DNA of 64,000 nucleotides. Origin: Sclerotinia nivalis. Its lineage: Eukaryota; Ascomycota; Leotiomycetes; Helotiales; Sclerotiniaceae. How positions within the stretch are numbered: the stretch's first letter is position 1; the number at the start of each line of letters is the position of its first letter. The notes under the pieces are model-generated. The model was not told the DNA's origin and ran no database searches. It was given only the letters and a program-made list of their open reading frames with translations. Position numbers and translations under genes: made by a program. Of this stretch, positions 23,870 through 36,645 are shown piece by piece. The stretch covers positions 434,001 through 498,000 of the forward strand of contig JAPEIS010000015.1 in assembly GCA_029531795.1 (NCBI GenBank). The letters are read 5' to 3'.

Positions 23870-25220
23870 TTAATCAGAAACGCTTTCAGCACCGGCAGTC
23901 TCGTAGGTAGCATTAGTAGCGTTGGCGTTGACATCATCATCGGTCTTGTCCGGGCTGTCGATAGCGACCTTGACGGCGATCTCACGACCTTCGATTTCCT
24001 TTCCGTTCATCTCAGCAACGGCCTTTTGTTGTTGTTCCTCGCTGGAAAGAGTGACAAAGCCGAAGCCACGACCCTTGCGGGGTTCACCACGGGCTTGGAG
24101 CTTCTTTACCATGAAACGGGGGATTGGGCGAAGGGCGATCTTGGCAGAGGTTGGCTCATAGATAGAGAAGAGTTCCTTGAGCTACGAGGGCTGTTAGTAA
24201 ATCATTTGAAAGAGGTTAATTTCGAACACACCTTATCCTCGTGGAGATCATATGGAAGGTTAGCAACCATGACCTTGTTCTTGGATGGAATTCCATCAGC
24301 TGGAGGGCCACGCTCACGACGCTCGCGGGGAGCACGAGTGTTTTGTGGCTTGTCCTCCTTGGTCTCGGTAGTAGCTTGGTTTGTGGTTTCGGTCAAAGGA
24401 AGAACCTCGGAAGTGGCGGCAGGTGCATCAGCAGCGCTCTCATCAGTACGGGACTATGTTCATGTTAGTGACTGATACGGACCAAGATCCATACTTTCAA
24501 AAACTTACAGCATTGCCACGGCGTCCTCCACGTCCACGGGCACGACCACGTCCTCGACCAGATTGTCTGCGGCGTCCACCTTCATTACCAGATTGTCCCT
24601 CTCCTCCGCTTGCAGCACCCTCAGTCTTGTCATTTGTCTCTGGCTTGCGAGCAAGCTGAACAGAGACCTTGCGGTCAAGGATGTCCTTTCCAGAAAGCTC
24701 AGAGATAGCACGCTCGGCCTCAGTTGGGGTAGAAAGGTCGACGAAAGCATATCCGACTGGGCGGTCAGTACGTGGGTTCTTTGGGATAGAGGTGGATTCA
24801 CTGTGTAAAAATTTTTTTAGCTCGTGTAGCAGATGTTGTACAAACTGGGCATATTTGGAAGGGGCAAAAGATATCCGTGACTTCCTATAATTTGCCAGAT
24901 TTGGAGCAAGCTGATGATTTTTCGAAAGAAAATAAAGGCGACGTTGAAGATGACATGTGAAAGTTGAGAATTCATGCTTACATTAAGTATCCCTTGAAAA
25001 ATGCTTGCAACTCCCCCTCGGTGGTCGCATATGCGAGGTTACCGATGTAGAGTCTTCTTCCCTCTGCAGCGCTTGCCAACACGGCTTCCTTGTCAGTGGT
25101 AGTGTTGGCTGCCTTCTCACCAGTGGTGGTCTCGGCGGGCTTGTCAGAGATAGATGTGTTGCCAAGAGCGGCAGTAACGTCGGTGACGGCGTCAGAAACT
25201 TTCTCCACGATGCTAGACAT
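23870..25220 (-). CDS. Two-RRM RNA-binding protein with RG-rich linker
   Basis: Exons 25220-24982, 24800-24509, 24453-24232 and 24181-23870 join in phase to 354 residues. RRM1 begins at about residue 55 with RNP2 LYIGNL, and RNP1-like VGYAFVDL lies across the first splice. An RG-rich linker (SGRGRGRARGRGGRR) follows. RRM2 has RNP2 VMVANL and RNP1 GRGFGFVTL. Tails are acidic and Ser/Thr-rich. The layout fits abundant nuclear or cytoplasmic hnRNP-like proteins; the exact orthologue is not assigned. The first intron splits RRM1 between RNP2 and RNP1. The open frame continues upstream of the chosen ATG, but MSSIVEKV is the natural start. Confidence 0.9.
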
Positions 25221-27028
25221 GATGATAATTGATTTGGTGGGTGTGGTAGTTATGACTGAGTAGAAGCTTGAATTGAATTGAAAATTGATCGACGTTTGCT
25301 GGCAGTGTAGTTTAATACTCTCTGAACAAATTTGGGGGAGTTGTAAAAGGGTAGCTAGGTGCCCTAGTGGTCTGGTTTGGGGGAATTTGGTTGAGGTTTG
25401 GTTGTGGTAGACACTTGATCGGATTCTTGAAGTTGATGTGTTCAAAAAGATAGAAAGAAGTTCGTGATTACGCAAGTGGGTAGAATATATCAAATTCCAT
25501 TGAATCACTGGGGCAGCCGCATTTTAGCGAGTGGCACTTACCGTAATGGGATTAAAGCGAGTGGCTGAACAGGGCTAGATTGGGGATTTCGTTTCGATTA
25601 GAGAAGAGATTACAGAAGGTTCAACCTAAAAAGATCCAGCTAAGAAGGAATTTACTAGGGAAGGAAAAGGAAGGAAGAATAATTGGGAAGGTTAGATGGC
25701 AGCTAGAGGTGACAGCAGGCTGGAGGCAGGTGGCACGGTGAGAGAGGAGAGATTTGATACAACGGATAACATGGGGAAATAGCGAGATAGGAGGTACTAA
25801 GAAAGGAGGAGGAGAAGTCATGGCGTAAAAGGTTCAGTTTAGTACTCCAGCTTACCTAGGTATTGAATTAATTACAGACGTTCGCAACTATAATTTACAT
25901 ATACCTACCTGCTACTTACCTAAAAGTACACATTTTCGTTGACGGGAAAGGAAAATGATAGTAAATGAAAACACGCATGAAGTTGATAAGGTAGCACAGG
26001 ACGGTGAGACAGATTGGTTTGGGATACTAGGTACATAACATGGGGAAATAGCGAGAAGTCATGGATGGTGTAAAAAGGGGAAGGATCGATGACTTGGCCT
26101 AGATCAACATACGATTGTTTACTTGTACGATTTTATCTATAGCATTTTCCTGAGTAAAGAAGGGTTCACTATCTTTGATGATTTTATCATAGTATGTTAT
26201 GTACTTCGTAATCTTACTTTGTACTGTACATAACTAGTACCTTTAAAAATAAATCATTGACATCAATCGGGTTCTAGAAACACTTAACCGTTAGAGTAGA
26301 ATGTAGATCAATCACAGTATTGGTATCATGATGGATCTCAAGTATAGGTTATCATCATTTGATTATAATGATGAATTTATTATTATTCTCTTATTGATAT
26401 ATACCAACCAAACAAGCCGTATCTGATATCTCTGATATTGAGATATAAGAGTGTTTAGTTCCCCATCTTCACAATATTAAATAAAATATGTTCTTACTAT
26501 TTATCTATTTGTATATGGGGGTATTGTCATCATATATTCCATAGTACCAAGTAGTTAGAAACAACAGTTCTTCTAGAACTTTCTGTAGATCTTTCTGTTG
26601 TCAATGTCTTTTTCAGATATTGTTCTGTATATAATATGAATAACATTATGAATGAATCCATTCATTCACCAGTCATATACCATTCATAGAAACAATCCAA
26701 ACAGTATTGTATCGAGTATATCTAACGAAACAATCCACTGGATAAGGTTAACCTAAGAAAGATTACCAGCATTCCCTTGCAAGTAAAGTTTTCTTAATAA
26801 TGATATTTATTACTTAAGGAAGTATTGGGTGAATGAAATACCAAAACGACCAATGAATGAATCAGCCTTTTAACAAATATCTCGTGACTTGTTCTTTGAT
26901 ATGGTATAGTAAGTAGGCAAAAATAGTTTTATCACTTGAGTAATCTATCTATTCGTACATATGTTGATCATGATAATAAAACATTTATATTTGCCATTAC
27001 CACAAACATCCAACAATTAATTTGCCAA
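25221..27028. other. Intergenic, AT-rich, with a short duplicated segment
   Basis: Divergent promoter region between the RRM gene (leftward) and Tah18 (rightward). It becomes strongly AT-rich after 26100. A 22-base segment (ATAACATGGGGAAATAGCGA plus GA) occurs at 25766 and again at 26035, each followed by a GAAGTCATGG-type stretch, so a partial duplication happened. No gene recognised. Confidence 0.45.
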
Positions 27029-29597
27029 ATGTCTGAAATTCTCAATGGTCAACGACATGATAGGAGTGCACTCATCCTTTATGGAAGTGAAACTGGAAAC
27101 TCTCAAGATGTGGCAGAAGAATTGGGACGTGTTGTAGAAAGACTACATTTCATGACAAGGGTGTGTGAGATGGATGAGGTTGATATTGTATGTAATTCTT
27201 CCTTATGCATTATCAACATATGCTTATTTGGATGTATATAACAGAAAGAATTGTTAAATTATACCTTTGTTATATTCACAATATCAACTACAGGACAAGG
27301 GGAATTCCCAAAGAATTCAAGAAAATTTTGGAACAGTCTTTTGAGAAAACGTTTGCCTCCTAATTGTTTGAGTCACGTGAGCTTCACCACTTTTGGTCTT
27401 GGTGATAGTTCTTATGCAAAGTAAGTACAAGATGGAATGGAAGTGTTATAGACAGGAAGACCAACTACTTAATAAGATGATACTCACATTCTCATAGGTT
27501 TAATTTTGCAGCTCGTAAATTACATAAAAGGTTAGAACAGCTAGGTGGGATTGAAATATATCCTAGAGGGGAAGCCGATGAGCAACATGAAGAAGGGTAA
27601 GTGGATTTATATTGAAGATTCCTTCCATCCACGTCGTTCTATTTATACTGTAACATTGCAACATCGCAACTTCTTTGCCTGTTTGCTTTATGATAAAATA
27701 TAAGCTGTTCTATGTTTTTTCTTTTCAATCTTTGTACTTACATCACCCGCACTTTCTAACATTAATAGTGTTGATGGAACTTTCCTATCTTGGTATATTG
27801 ACCTTAGAAAGAAACTCCTCGAATTATATCCATTACCAGATGGCTTAGAACCAATTCCTGACGATGTCCTTCTTCCTCCGAAATATTGGCTAGAGCTTAA
27901 AAATGAATCTTCTACGGTTACTGAGAAGTTAAATTCACCACCAGATAATAGTGGCGAAATTGATCAAACAGAATTTGATTCATTAAATAGTAAGCTGGCT
28001 CCTGCCGACGATTCAAAAAATCTCGCACTTATCTACAATTTCTTTTATTGATCAACGCACTCTAGGTAAAGTTGTCGGTAAATCTCAACAATCCTCCACC
28101 TCAGAAGACGGCACAATGGCAAATACATTTGGGTTTGGATTTGGATTTGGGCTTCGGTTTGATCATGGATACGAAGCGCCAAAACCCTCAAATCGATTGA
28201 CTGAGCCCTGCAAAGATGATGAACTAGAAAGTGTCGATAGGATATTGCCTCAAAGTGGAAATTTCACAGATGTCCGAAACGCGATTCATGCCACTATCCA
28301 TAACAACAAGCGCGTCACTCCTTTAAGTCACTGGCAGGATGTTCGCGAAATCACCTTCAAAATACGAGCCAAAGACTTGTTCGTGTGTCCTGGAGACACC
28401 ATATCAATTTTTCCCAAAAACTTTCCTGAAGATGTCCAGGCCCTCATTGATTTGATGGGATGGAATGATGTTGCGGATAGGAAGTTACACTTCAAGCCAA
28501 GATCACCAGATTGGTTCGGCGCCAAAAATTTGGTATCATCACAGAAGGATCTTTATCTAGTGGATGACGACCAAACACTACGAGAACTATTGATTCATAA
28601 TCTTGACTTTCAAGCTATTCCCAAGCGTCGTTTTTTCGAAATTATGGCACATTACACAGACGATCCGACGCACAAAGCACGTCTCCTCGAGTTTCGGGAT
28701 CCTGTCTACACTGACGAACTCTACGACTATACTACTCGCCCTCGTCGCAGTATCCTTGAATGTCTTCAAGACTTCCCAAGCGTCAAGCTTCCATGGAAAG
28801 ATGCCACCACCATTTTCCCCATAATTCGAGCTCGCGAATTCAGCATTAGCTCAGGTGGTGCCATGCACATCGCTCCTGAAGACATAGGTAAAGCTTCTAA
28901 AAATTCAAAGGATTCTAAAAAATCCAAAGATGCCAAAGATCTTGATAAACCCAAACCTGAGAAAGATCATTATTTCCAAATCCTCGTCGCCATTGTCAAA
29001 TACCGCACCGTTCTCCAAAAAGTCCGCAACGGTCTTTGTTCCCGCTATCTAGCCACCCTTCCTGAAGGAACAATTCTCACTCTCGGGTACAGCAGAAACA
29101 CATCTTTCTACAAAGCACCCAAGAACCTGACAGAACGTCCTCTCATCTTGGTTGGTGCAGGGACTGGAATTGCTCCTCTTCGATCATTGATCTGGGAACG
29201 CGCCAAGCAAAGTGTACACTCCACAGATGGGAGAGTAGTATTTGGCAAGGTCCTTCTTATATATGGTGGCCGCAATCGTGAGGCAGATTACTTCTACGGT
29301 GATGACTGGGATAATCATGCGTTGAAAGTACACGCAAATCCGGTCTTCTCAAGAGATGGCCCACAAAAAGTCTATGTACAAGATCAGATTAGGAAACAAG
29401 GACAAGAGATTGCAGATCTGTTGATAAAACAGAATGCGATCATTTATGTATGTGGTAGCTCCGGGGGTATGCCCAAGGCAGTCAGACTGGCTTTCTTGGG
29501 CGTCTTGCAGAAGCATGGAAGCATGAGCATGGAGGAGGCAGAGTCTTTTGTTGCCAATATGGAGAGGTCGAAGTTTTATATACAGGAGACGTGGTAG
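27029..29597 (+). CDS. tah18: NADPH-dependent diflavin oxidoreductase 1 (Tah18/NDOR1)
   Basis: Five exons in phase: 27029-27187, 27245-27420, 27498-27596, 27769-27989 and 28066-29597, giving 728 residues. The flavodoxin domain shows the FMN loop YGSETGNSQD, then STTGQGEFP and FGLGDSSYAKFN. A linker leads to the FAD domain (PLSHWQDVR, REFSISSG) and the NADPH domain (GAGTGIAPLRS, YVCGSSGGMP), ending with the family's terminal Trp (FYIQETW). Tah18 passes electrons to the Fe-S protein Dre2 for cytosolic Fe-S cluster assembly. Between FAD subregions is a Lys/Asp/Ser-rich insert (about 28890-28970), and the linker after exon 4 is longer than in yeast. The order of subdomains separates it from cytochrome P450 reductase, as there is no membrane anchor. 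Confidence 0.95.
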
Positions 29598-30028
29598 GGA
29601 CTCAGTGGTTGAAGATCCGGGGCTTGGTTCTATAAATTCGGAAATGGGCTGTGCTGAATCTCTTTGGTATCACTCTGAATTGTCTTGTGAATTGATCGAT
29701 CGATGATGGATCTTCGTTATTACTACGTTGAGATCCGGATGGGTTTAGCAACATTCGTAGTTGTATTTATTATTCAATAGACAACAACATCGCAATGATA
29801 GAGTAGATGGAGCTTCATGATAACTAGCGTATATAGAACTTCATACACACTATTAATACTTCTTCTTCTTCTAATTATGATTGTGATCCAAATTCACATT
29901 CACATTCCGCATTCCACATCTAACCAAACCAAATCCCAATCCCAACCTCAAACCCCAGGAATTCCCAGAAATCCCAGATAATCACATTTATTAGCTAAAT
30001 CCATCCATCCATCCATTCTTCCATCCAT
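29598..30028. other. Convergent intergenic region
   Basis: 3' flanks of Tah18 (rightward) and the Sip1-like gene (leftward). It holds a TTCTTC run and CCATCCAT units (about 30000-30027). No gene. Confidence 0.5.
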
Positions 30029-33000
30029 TCAGATAAAAATCCAGACTTCTACTAATACATCACCACTATTCATTTCCCTTTCCATTTTCTCCTTATCACT
30101 CATAGAATCGAAATCGAAATTGGATTTGGATTTAATATTGGAATTGGAATTGGAATTGGAATTGGAATTGGAATTGGATTTGGATTTGGATTTGGAATTG
30201 GAATTGGAATTGGAATTGGAATTGGATTCTATCTCCATATGCATAGATCCTAAATTCAATATCGCGGGTAGATCGATCGATATTGTGTATCCGTGTGTTT
30301 GATTTTGATTTCGATTTTGAGATGGGAGATGAGGATGGGGATGAAAATGTGGATGAGGATTGGAGTGCGAATTGGAATGCAATACATTCTCCACAGTATA
30401 ATGTTGAGTAATATAATGCGAGAAATCAAGCCCGCCGATTTGGAGAGTTGATAGGATGGGAGGGGGTGGTTGTGGGGTTTGTGAGGTTTGTGAGTTTTTT
30501 TGTGAGGGTGTGATTGTGTTTGTGGTTGTGTAATGAGAAGAAGAGAGGGAGTTGGAGGATATGTAAAGACCCAATATACCAGCTCCCTTCATCTTGAGTT
30601 TTATTTTCAAGAAGGCATTTTGCGATTGCGGTTTTGAGGATGGATTGTGCATTTCCTGGGTGGGAGGAGAAATTGAAGTCGAAATAGATGTAATAGAAGC
30701 TGCTCCCACGAATTTGTTTAGTATGCCTAGGATTGCTATTTGTACCGACTTTTCCTCTTCGTGATTGTTGAGGACGGAGTCGGTGTTTATATTGTCATTT
30801 GAATTGAGATTGCGAGAAGGAGGAAGAGGAAGAGGGTTAGGCATAGGCAGACTATAAACTCGACACGCAGTAAGTATCTCATATCCATACGATAGTAACG
30901 TGATTAAGAATTTACTAGCGGTAGTTCCCAGGGTTTTGAGGGAGATAGGTGGAGATAGTTTGTTGGTGGTGGAGGTGTGGATTATGTATTTTGTATCTGC
31001 TTCGTTTTCTTCGTGGGAGCTGGAAGGGGAGTTGGAATGAGAGGGGGAGAAAAATTCTTCAAGTCCAATAATCTCGGTAATAGAACCATTTGAAAGCGGA
31101 TTAAATAACCCCAGTATCCTGACACCGGTTTCGATGGTGGAGGTACGGATTTTTAATATTCGATGGGCTTTGTTGTCGCTGTATACGTCTGTGGATTTTC
31201 CGGGGTTGACGCGGAGGATGATTAGGTTAGATGGCCCAGTGGAGGCGATATTTTTGAAGGGCGTACAGGAGAGGTGAGAGAGAAGCGTGGTGTTGTGGTG
31301 GCCCGGAGTATCGGTTATGGATACGAGACCACCTGAGAGTGAACGCGCGGCGGCGTGGTAGGAGGAGTAGTCTGGAGATGAAGATGGGGTGATATCGGAG
31401 GTGGAAGTTTGAAACATATCCCAGTCTGGGATGATGTTTTCGAGATGGGTGGTTAGGTGTGAGGCATGGGAGTTGGTGTGGACGTGCCTGGATTTTGTTA
31501 GATGGCTGGCTTTGGAGTGACTGTGGCCATATGGGGATTTAGGGTGTTTGAAAGATATGGTAGTTGGGACTGAAGTGAAAGGAAATAGCGTACCAAGGAT
31601 GAGCAGTTGGATCATTGGGCCAAAAGTCATCGGAATTGCGCATGGCTATTTTTCGTGACGTATGCCCTGATGGAGATAGTAGTAATTGAGGCGAGAAGAT
31701 ATTTGAGGGGTATTGTGACATGCATGATATAACTCTATCTTCGAAATGAGAAATTAAGGATGTGTGGATTGCATCTTGGTATGCTGGTATTAATTCTCTC
31801 CTATCTTTCGGATTTTTGAGATCGTTCAATAATCCTTGGGTATCCAACTTTACTGCATTTATGCCACAGCTGACGAGAAATCTATATGATCAGTATGGTG
31901 AATTACGAAGGATTACTGGAAATAGCACTCACGAATAAAAGTCATCGTAAAATCTCCTCACGTCACAAACATCAATAACCCACATTCCACTCCGATGATG
32001 ATTGTTAATCTCCACCCATCTCAGCTTATAATTCCCACCAATTTCGTCTTCCGGGTCGATACCACCCCAGTAGCCAAATATGCCGTGCCAAATACCGATG
32101 CTTTTGATCCATGGATACAAATTTCTGATTCGGAGTGAGAGATTGGTAAGGCCTTCTGGAAACGATGTGGACGAAGCTTCGAATCTTGACCAACGATGCT
32201 GAGTGGGGAAGGCTTCGGAGCCAAATGGCTTTATGGATTGCCAACCATCATCTATTATGATCGTAGATGGATAGATGCAGGATGTACTGAGATCTTCAAG
32301 TGCAGAAAAGAGAGTAGTCGATGTCAAGGTAGGACCTAGAGAGTTCCACGTGCAGTAGACCAGCTCTTCATGGAAACTTTTCTTGTGTTCGAGTTCCTGA
32401 ATTACTTCATGTCGATCAAAGCTTCGATCGATAACTGACCCTGGTTTCAAGTTTTCTCGAATGATTCGTTTCGCATGGTCCATCGTAGCCGCTATACCGT
32501 CTTCTACGGTTTTACCCACGGTACAAATGACAATCCCCTCTGTTTTCTCTTCGTTCTCATTTTTCCCTATTAGAAAAATAGTTCCATCATTACCAGATGT
32601 GAGTGTCATTTCGACTCCATCCATACTCAATGCAAGCATCACAAAATGCGTCCCATCACTTCTCAAAAAGGATATAAGAAAAGCTTCTTCTAATCCTGGC
32701 TCGACATTTCCAGAATAGAACTGACAATTATCTTCGCCCAGTTCAAATTTGTATCTCCCATGACGGGGTACTAACCAGAAATTCATTCTTTTGACGAGAG
32801 CAAAGTATCTGACTATATCCGTCGGAATTCTAATGTTAATCCCTTCAACTCTTGGCTCGGTGGCTAGAGCGATGGAAGAGGCGATTGGATAGGCGAGAGT
32901 CCATATGGGCAATTTAGTTGTTTCGTGCAGTCCATAGAAGTTGATATTAACAGATTGTGATAGGTTGGAGATGTATTCTTCCGTGGAAGGTAGTGGTATA

Positions 33001-33496
33001 ATGAATGATGATTTCTGAAAGATAATTTCTGCATCGCCAACAGCATTGGAATCATCATTCGCCCATTTCCATATTGAATTTCCTACTTTTCTATACTTGA
33101 AGGTATAGCAGACTACATCTTCCTTCATGGATTGCCGCTTCAAAGTGTTTGAGAAGAACAGAACTGGACCTTGAGAGTCAACAGCAAGCTTGGCATTCTG
33201 TCAATCCATGATCAAGACATATTGATTAACTGGCATACTTACTATTGGAATACCATTGTGAACTCGTATCAGGTCAAGCTGTTTCCAGGTCATGTTTTTC
33301 GCACCATACCATAATGCCACCTCCCAAGTGGTCTCTTCATCATCCCATTCGTGTGGAAATAATGCAACAGTAACATCAACCTATATCAGCTGAGCTTTTG
33401 CTTCTGTATACAAGCAGCATGATGTGATCTTACATGATTTTCCGTAATCACTGTAGTTTGACCCAAAAGCGGATGGCAAATTATTCGAGCGGTCAT
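30029..33496 (-). CDS. Raffinose synthase / Sip1 family protein (GH36-like), copy 1
   Basis: Five exons in phase (33496-33434, 33380-33243, 33197-31933, 31881-31594, 31487-30029) give about 1070 residues. Family landmarks: YCTWNSLGP, IIIDDGWQS, GIWHGIFGYWGGI, the probable nucleophile region NAVKLDTQ, RNSDDFWPNDP and HPWHVHTNSH, then IIPDWDMFQT. These match the plant-type raffinose synthase/seed imbibition family found in many fungi, whose fungal substrate is unknown and probably an alpha-galactoside. No signal peptide is seen. The C-terminal third is longer than usual and low-complexity, with Asn-Ser/Lys-Ser repeats (30120-30235). A paralogue lies at 61759. Confidence 0.9.
30115..30235. repeat. 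Hexanucleotide repeat coding Asn-Ser/Lys-Ser
   Basis: GGAATT and GGATTT hexamers lie in frame inside the last exon of the Sip1-like gene. They encode NSNSNS and KSKSKS runs. Length changes here would not break the frame. Confidence 0.9.
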
Positions 33497-35087
33497 GTTG
33501 TTTGATGATTATAATATCGGACTTTCCTGCGGAAGTAAAGTTTTGATGTGGGATTGTGCTGAGATCAGGCCCCACAGCAGGCTAGCCCCACAAACGTGCA
33601 TCCCCAGATAGTCTATGGATTAGTGATGTGGAGCCTGTAATTTGCGGGGTTGTGGCGGTTGTCGTTACCCGCTTCAGTGGTGAACGCCCACTCTTTTCTT
33701 TTCAAAGTTTCACTCGGTGTTTCTGAAAATCCATAATGTGAATGTAGCCAGAGGATGAAGATTCCTTCTTGACTTTGTGAGATGTTGCAAAAAATTTATA
33801 AATCAAGCCTCGCAACACAAATATACGACTTTAGCAATTTCATTCTTAGCCTACTCTCTTACAGTCAAGGTATTATTCATACACTCGCAAATAATCTTCC
33901 AAATCTTGACTTGGGGACTGCCCCAGAAATCGCTTTCGAAAAACATCGTGGGCTCAATTTACTCAAATTTCGGCAGGGTTTTTGCAGCTCTGCTCACATT
34001 AGCATTTACACTATGATATGCTAACCATAGAGCCTAGAGCTGATATGCCAACTAAGGCTCTCAAGTTTCTCTCCAATACCAGTTCTTTTTGGAAACAAAT
34101 GACGAACTACTGCTGCCGCTCAGCTTATTCAAATTTCTTTCAACATAAGCCAGGGCTCTGGCAGCCTTGAATACACCTTGAATCTAGCGGGTGTAAGTAC
34201 ATAAGTACTGTTCCCTGCCTGTGTTGCATCTGCATCGGAGTTTCGAGCTATATATCCAACTTATGTATCTAGAAGCGTGTATGTTAACTACTGGGGAAAA
34301 AAAAGCAAGGAAATTTATGACATGCCTTAGTATCCAATGATGAGAACTGCTTCTCTGGTATCAACTATGTAGCCGAAGGGATAGAAGTATTGTCAACATT
34401 TCTCATAATTATCTTGCTAAGACTCCCTTCTAGGAGGAGATAATCAAGTAATTATTGAAAGGATTTGTGTTCTTACAGCGCTTCCAAATAATTTTGTGAC
34501 TCTCGATCTTCTCAACCGGCTAGATCGAAGTGTTGTTTTTGCTCTGTGTGCGTTGATGCAGGTACACAAGAATAGCAGTCCCGGACGTCACGCTTATCAC
34601 AAACGATTCATTGTGTGCAAAAAGCAACAGTTAGATAATTGATTGTAAATCTCAATGAAGATATTTGAGGATCCACTACAGCTCTGGTATAGACTTGGTG
34701 TTGGATCTAAATTGAGAAAGCTCTGTAAAGGATGAGCGAGGTGTAGTGTAGCCATACTAGCTGCTTGATCTGGGATAGAGGGAAGATTCAATGTTGAGGG
34801 AAGATATTATTCATCTTCATTTTCCTCTGTCACTTGACTGTTATTCTGATCTCACGAAAGTAAAGAGAGCTTTGGTTTTTATTATGCCTTTAGATGTTAT
34901 CTAGGCTGGCTTTAGAACATTAAGGTGTGTGAATCTCAAATTGGCAGTATATCAAGTAGGGAAAAGGGTTGGATAAGACATTTGTGCATTCGGTTTGGAC
35001 TAAAGTCACCTAAGACCTTAATCGGTATTCTAGGGTTTAGAATTCCACACATGGTCAATCAAGCCGCCTAAAAAAGTTTTACCCCCT
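33497..35087. other. Intergenic, nothing recognised
   Basis: Upstream of the Sip1-like gene and downstream of the F-box gene at 35088. Two overlapping open frames of about 80 codons (33777-34024) have no recognised domain. No repeats of note. Confidence 0.4.
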
Positions 35088-36190
35088 TCATATCCACAAT
35101 TTTTTTTGGGACCAATCAGAGAATGTATCATAAGGTCTCTCTTCCATCCAGTCTAAACAGTTCTTTCCAATTACATAGTTACCCCAAACTTCTGCCCATA
35201 GATACTTCGACATGTGTTGGCATCTGTCGCCCAATATTATTTCCTTTGCTTTAAGAAACCAATCATGGGGTGCCATTTGGTGAGGATTTGGTAAAATAGG
35301 CCTAGGAGGTCCTGGACGCTGAGGCTTTACGAGGTAAAAATCCGAATATCTGTCTTGAAGAGCTAGCTTTACCTTGCAGTACTCGTTGCTAGGATTGTAT
35401 ACGGATATCAGGAGATACTTGAGAATATATTTGCTTTCTCCATTGTTTCCAACATTCAGCCAAGTCTTCCGATAGTGTCGAAGTCCGTGCCAGGTTTCAA
35501 TCAAATCGGCCAGATGATCCCGCCTGGGATATGGAGTGACAGGTATGCTTCCAGCTCGATGACGTGATATTTCTACTATGATTATTGGGTCTGCCTGAAA
35601 TTCCGAAGTCAACAAGCGTTTACTGCCACATGAATAATGAACGCAGGAGACAGGATTGCAAATAGCATCCGGACAGTATCGCGATCGTTGAGTAATTGCA
35701 TGATACTGTTCGGTATCATGTAACTCTAGGTTGAAAGGTCCCGGGTGATGGATCTTGCAGGAAGCATAGAATCGACAACAAGTAAGACCTAGACAGGCAA
35801 CCATACATGGAGTAAGGTTATCGAATATGAGCATGAGGATATCGTGTGGAAGGTCATTGATGGTAGTTTGATGCTTCTTGGTCTCGATGGTCTTCATGGT
35901 CTCATCTATACATCAATTCTGGTTAGTTACACTGTTTACTCCTCGAGCATAGTTGACTTACCACAGTTTTGAAGGACTAAAAAGTTTTCAGACAAGATAA
36001 CCTCTCTACCATTGCTTTCGTCTGAACATTCATATGGCTTCATGAGTTCGGGATCGGATATTGCTTCTGGGTCAAGGATCTTTTGGCCGCCGTTGATGTT
36101 AGTGCTCTCCCGAGTTTCGGGGTCTTTCAAAAATCCAGATGACATGAGTTGACAGTTTGGTGTTTTACATGTAACTGCTGAGAGTTTCAT
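35088..36190 (-). CDS. F-box protein A
   Basis: Two exons (36190-35962 and 35905-35088; donor GTAAGT, acceptor TATAG) join in phase to 348 residues. After an N-terminal region of about 85 residues comes an F-box, INDLPHDILMLIFDNL with following TPCMVACLGLTCCRFY. The C-terminal half has no named domain but aligns by eye with the divergent neighbour (LLISVYNPSNEY; RYSDFYLVK; DWFLKAKEIILGD). F-box proteins bind Skp1 and bring substrates to SCF ubiquitin ligases; the substrate here is unknown. The 5' exon MKLSAVTCKTPNCQ carries two cysteine pairs of unclear meaning. Confidence 0.82.
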
Positions 36191-36645
36191 GAGTTTACAG
36201 CGCTCCTTGATGTGAGATATATATAATCTTGTTTGTAATACGGATGGGATACAGCCACCATCTTTGCCTCATCAAATTCACCACCGCGAACGAATATTAG
36301 CGGAACACATGAAGCTATGAGTAGTTTTTCAGCATCGACAAGTCGGTAGGATGGCGGGTCATTTTCAAACTCGCGAGACTGTTCGATAGATGTGATTAGT
36401 CACCTGTATTTGCTGGGTGGTACGGTCATGATTCACACTTTAAAAGAGTAGTTAAGAGTATGATTCAAAAACATCCTATACACTAGGTATACGGCAACGA
36501 CTATGATCAGCCTTTACAGTCCTACAGTACGCAACGGTAGTTTAAATATAACCACCCTTCAATCTCCATGATATACAAGTATTTTGAGAAGCCATTTCGA
36601 AAAAACTATCTTCCAACAACTTATCACATCAAAAGATTGTCTATC
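36191..36645. promoter_or_regulatory. Shared divergent promoter region of the two F-box genes
   Basis: About 455 bases separate the ATGs of the two head-to-head F-box genes. Both promoters must lie here if the starts are correct. No specific binding site is identified. Confidence 0.5.

Noticed and set aside
24978..25508. Longer 5' version of the RRM protein
   Set aside because: The added N-terminus is unlike coding sequence; MSSIVEKV at 25220 is a better start.
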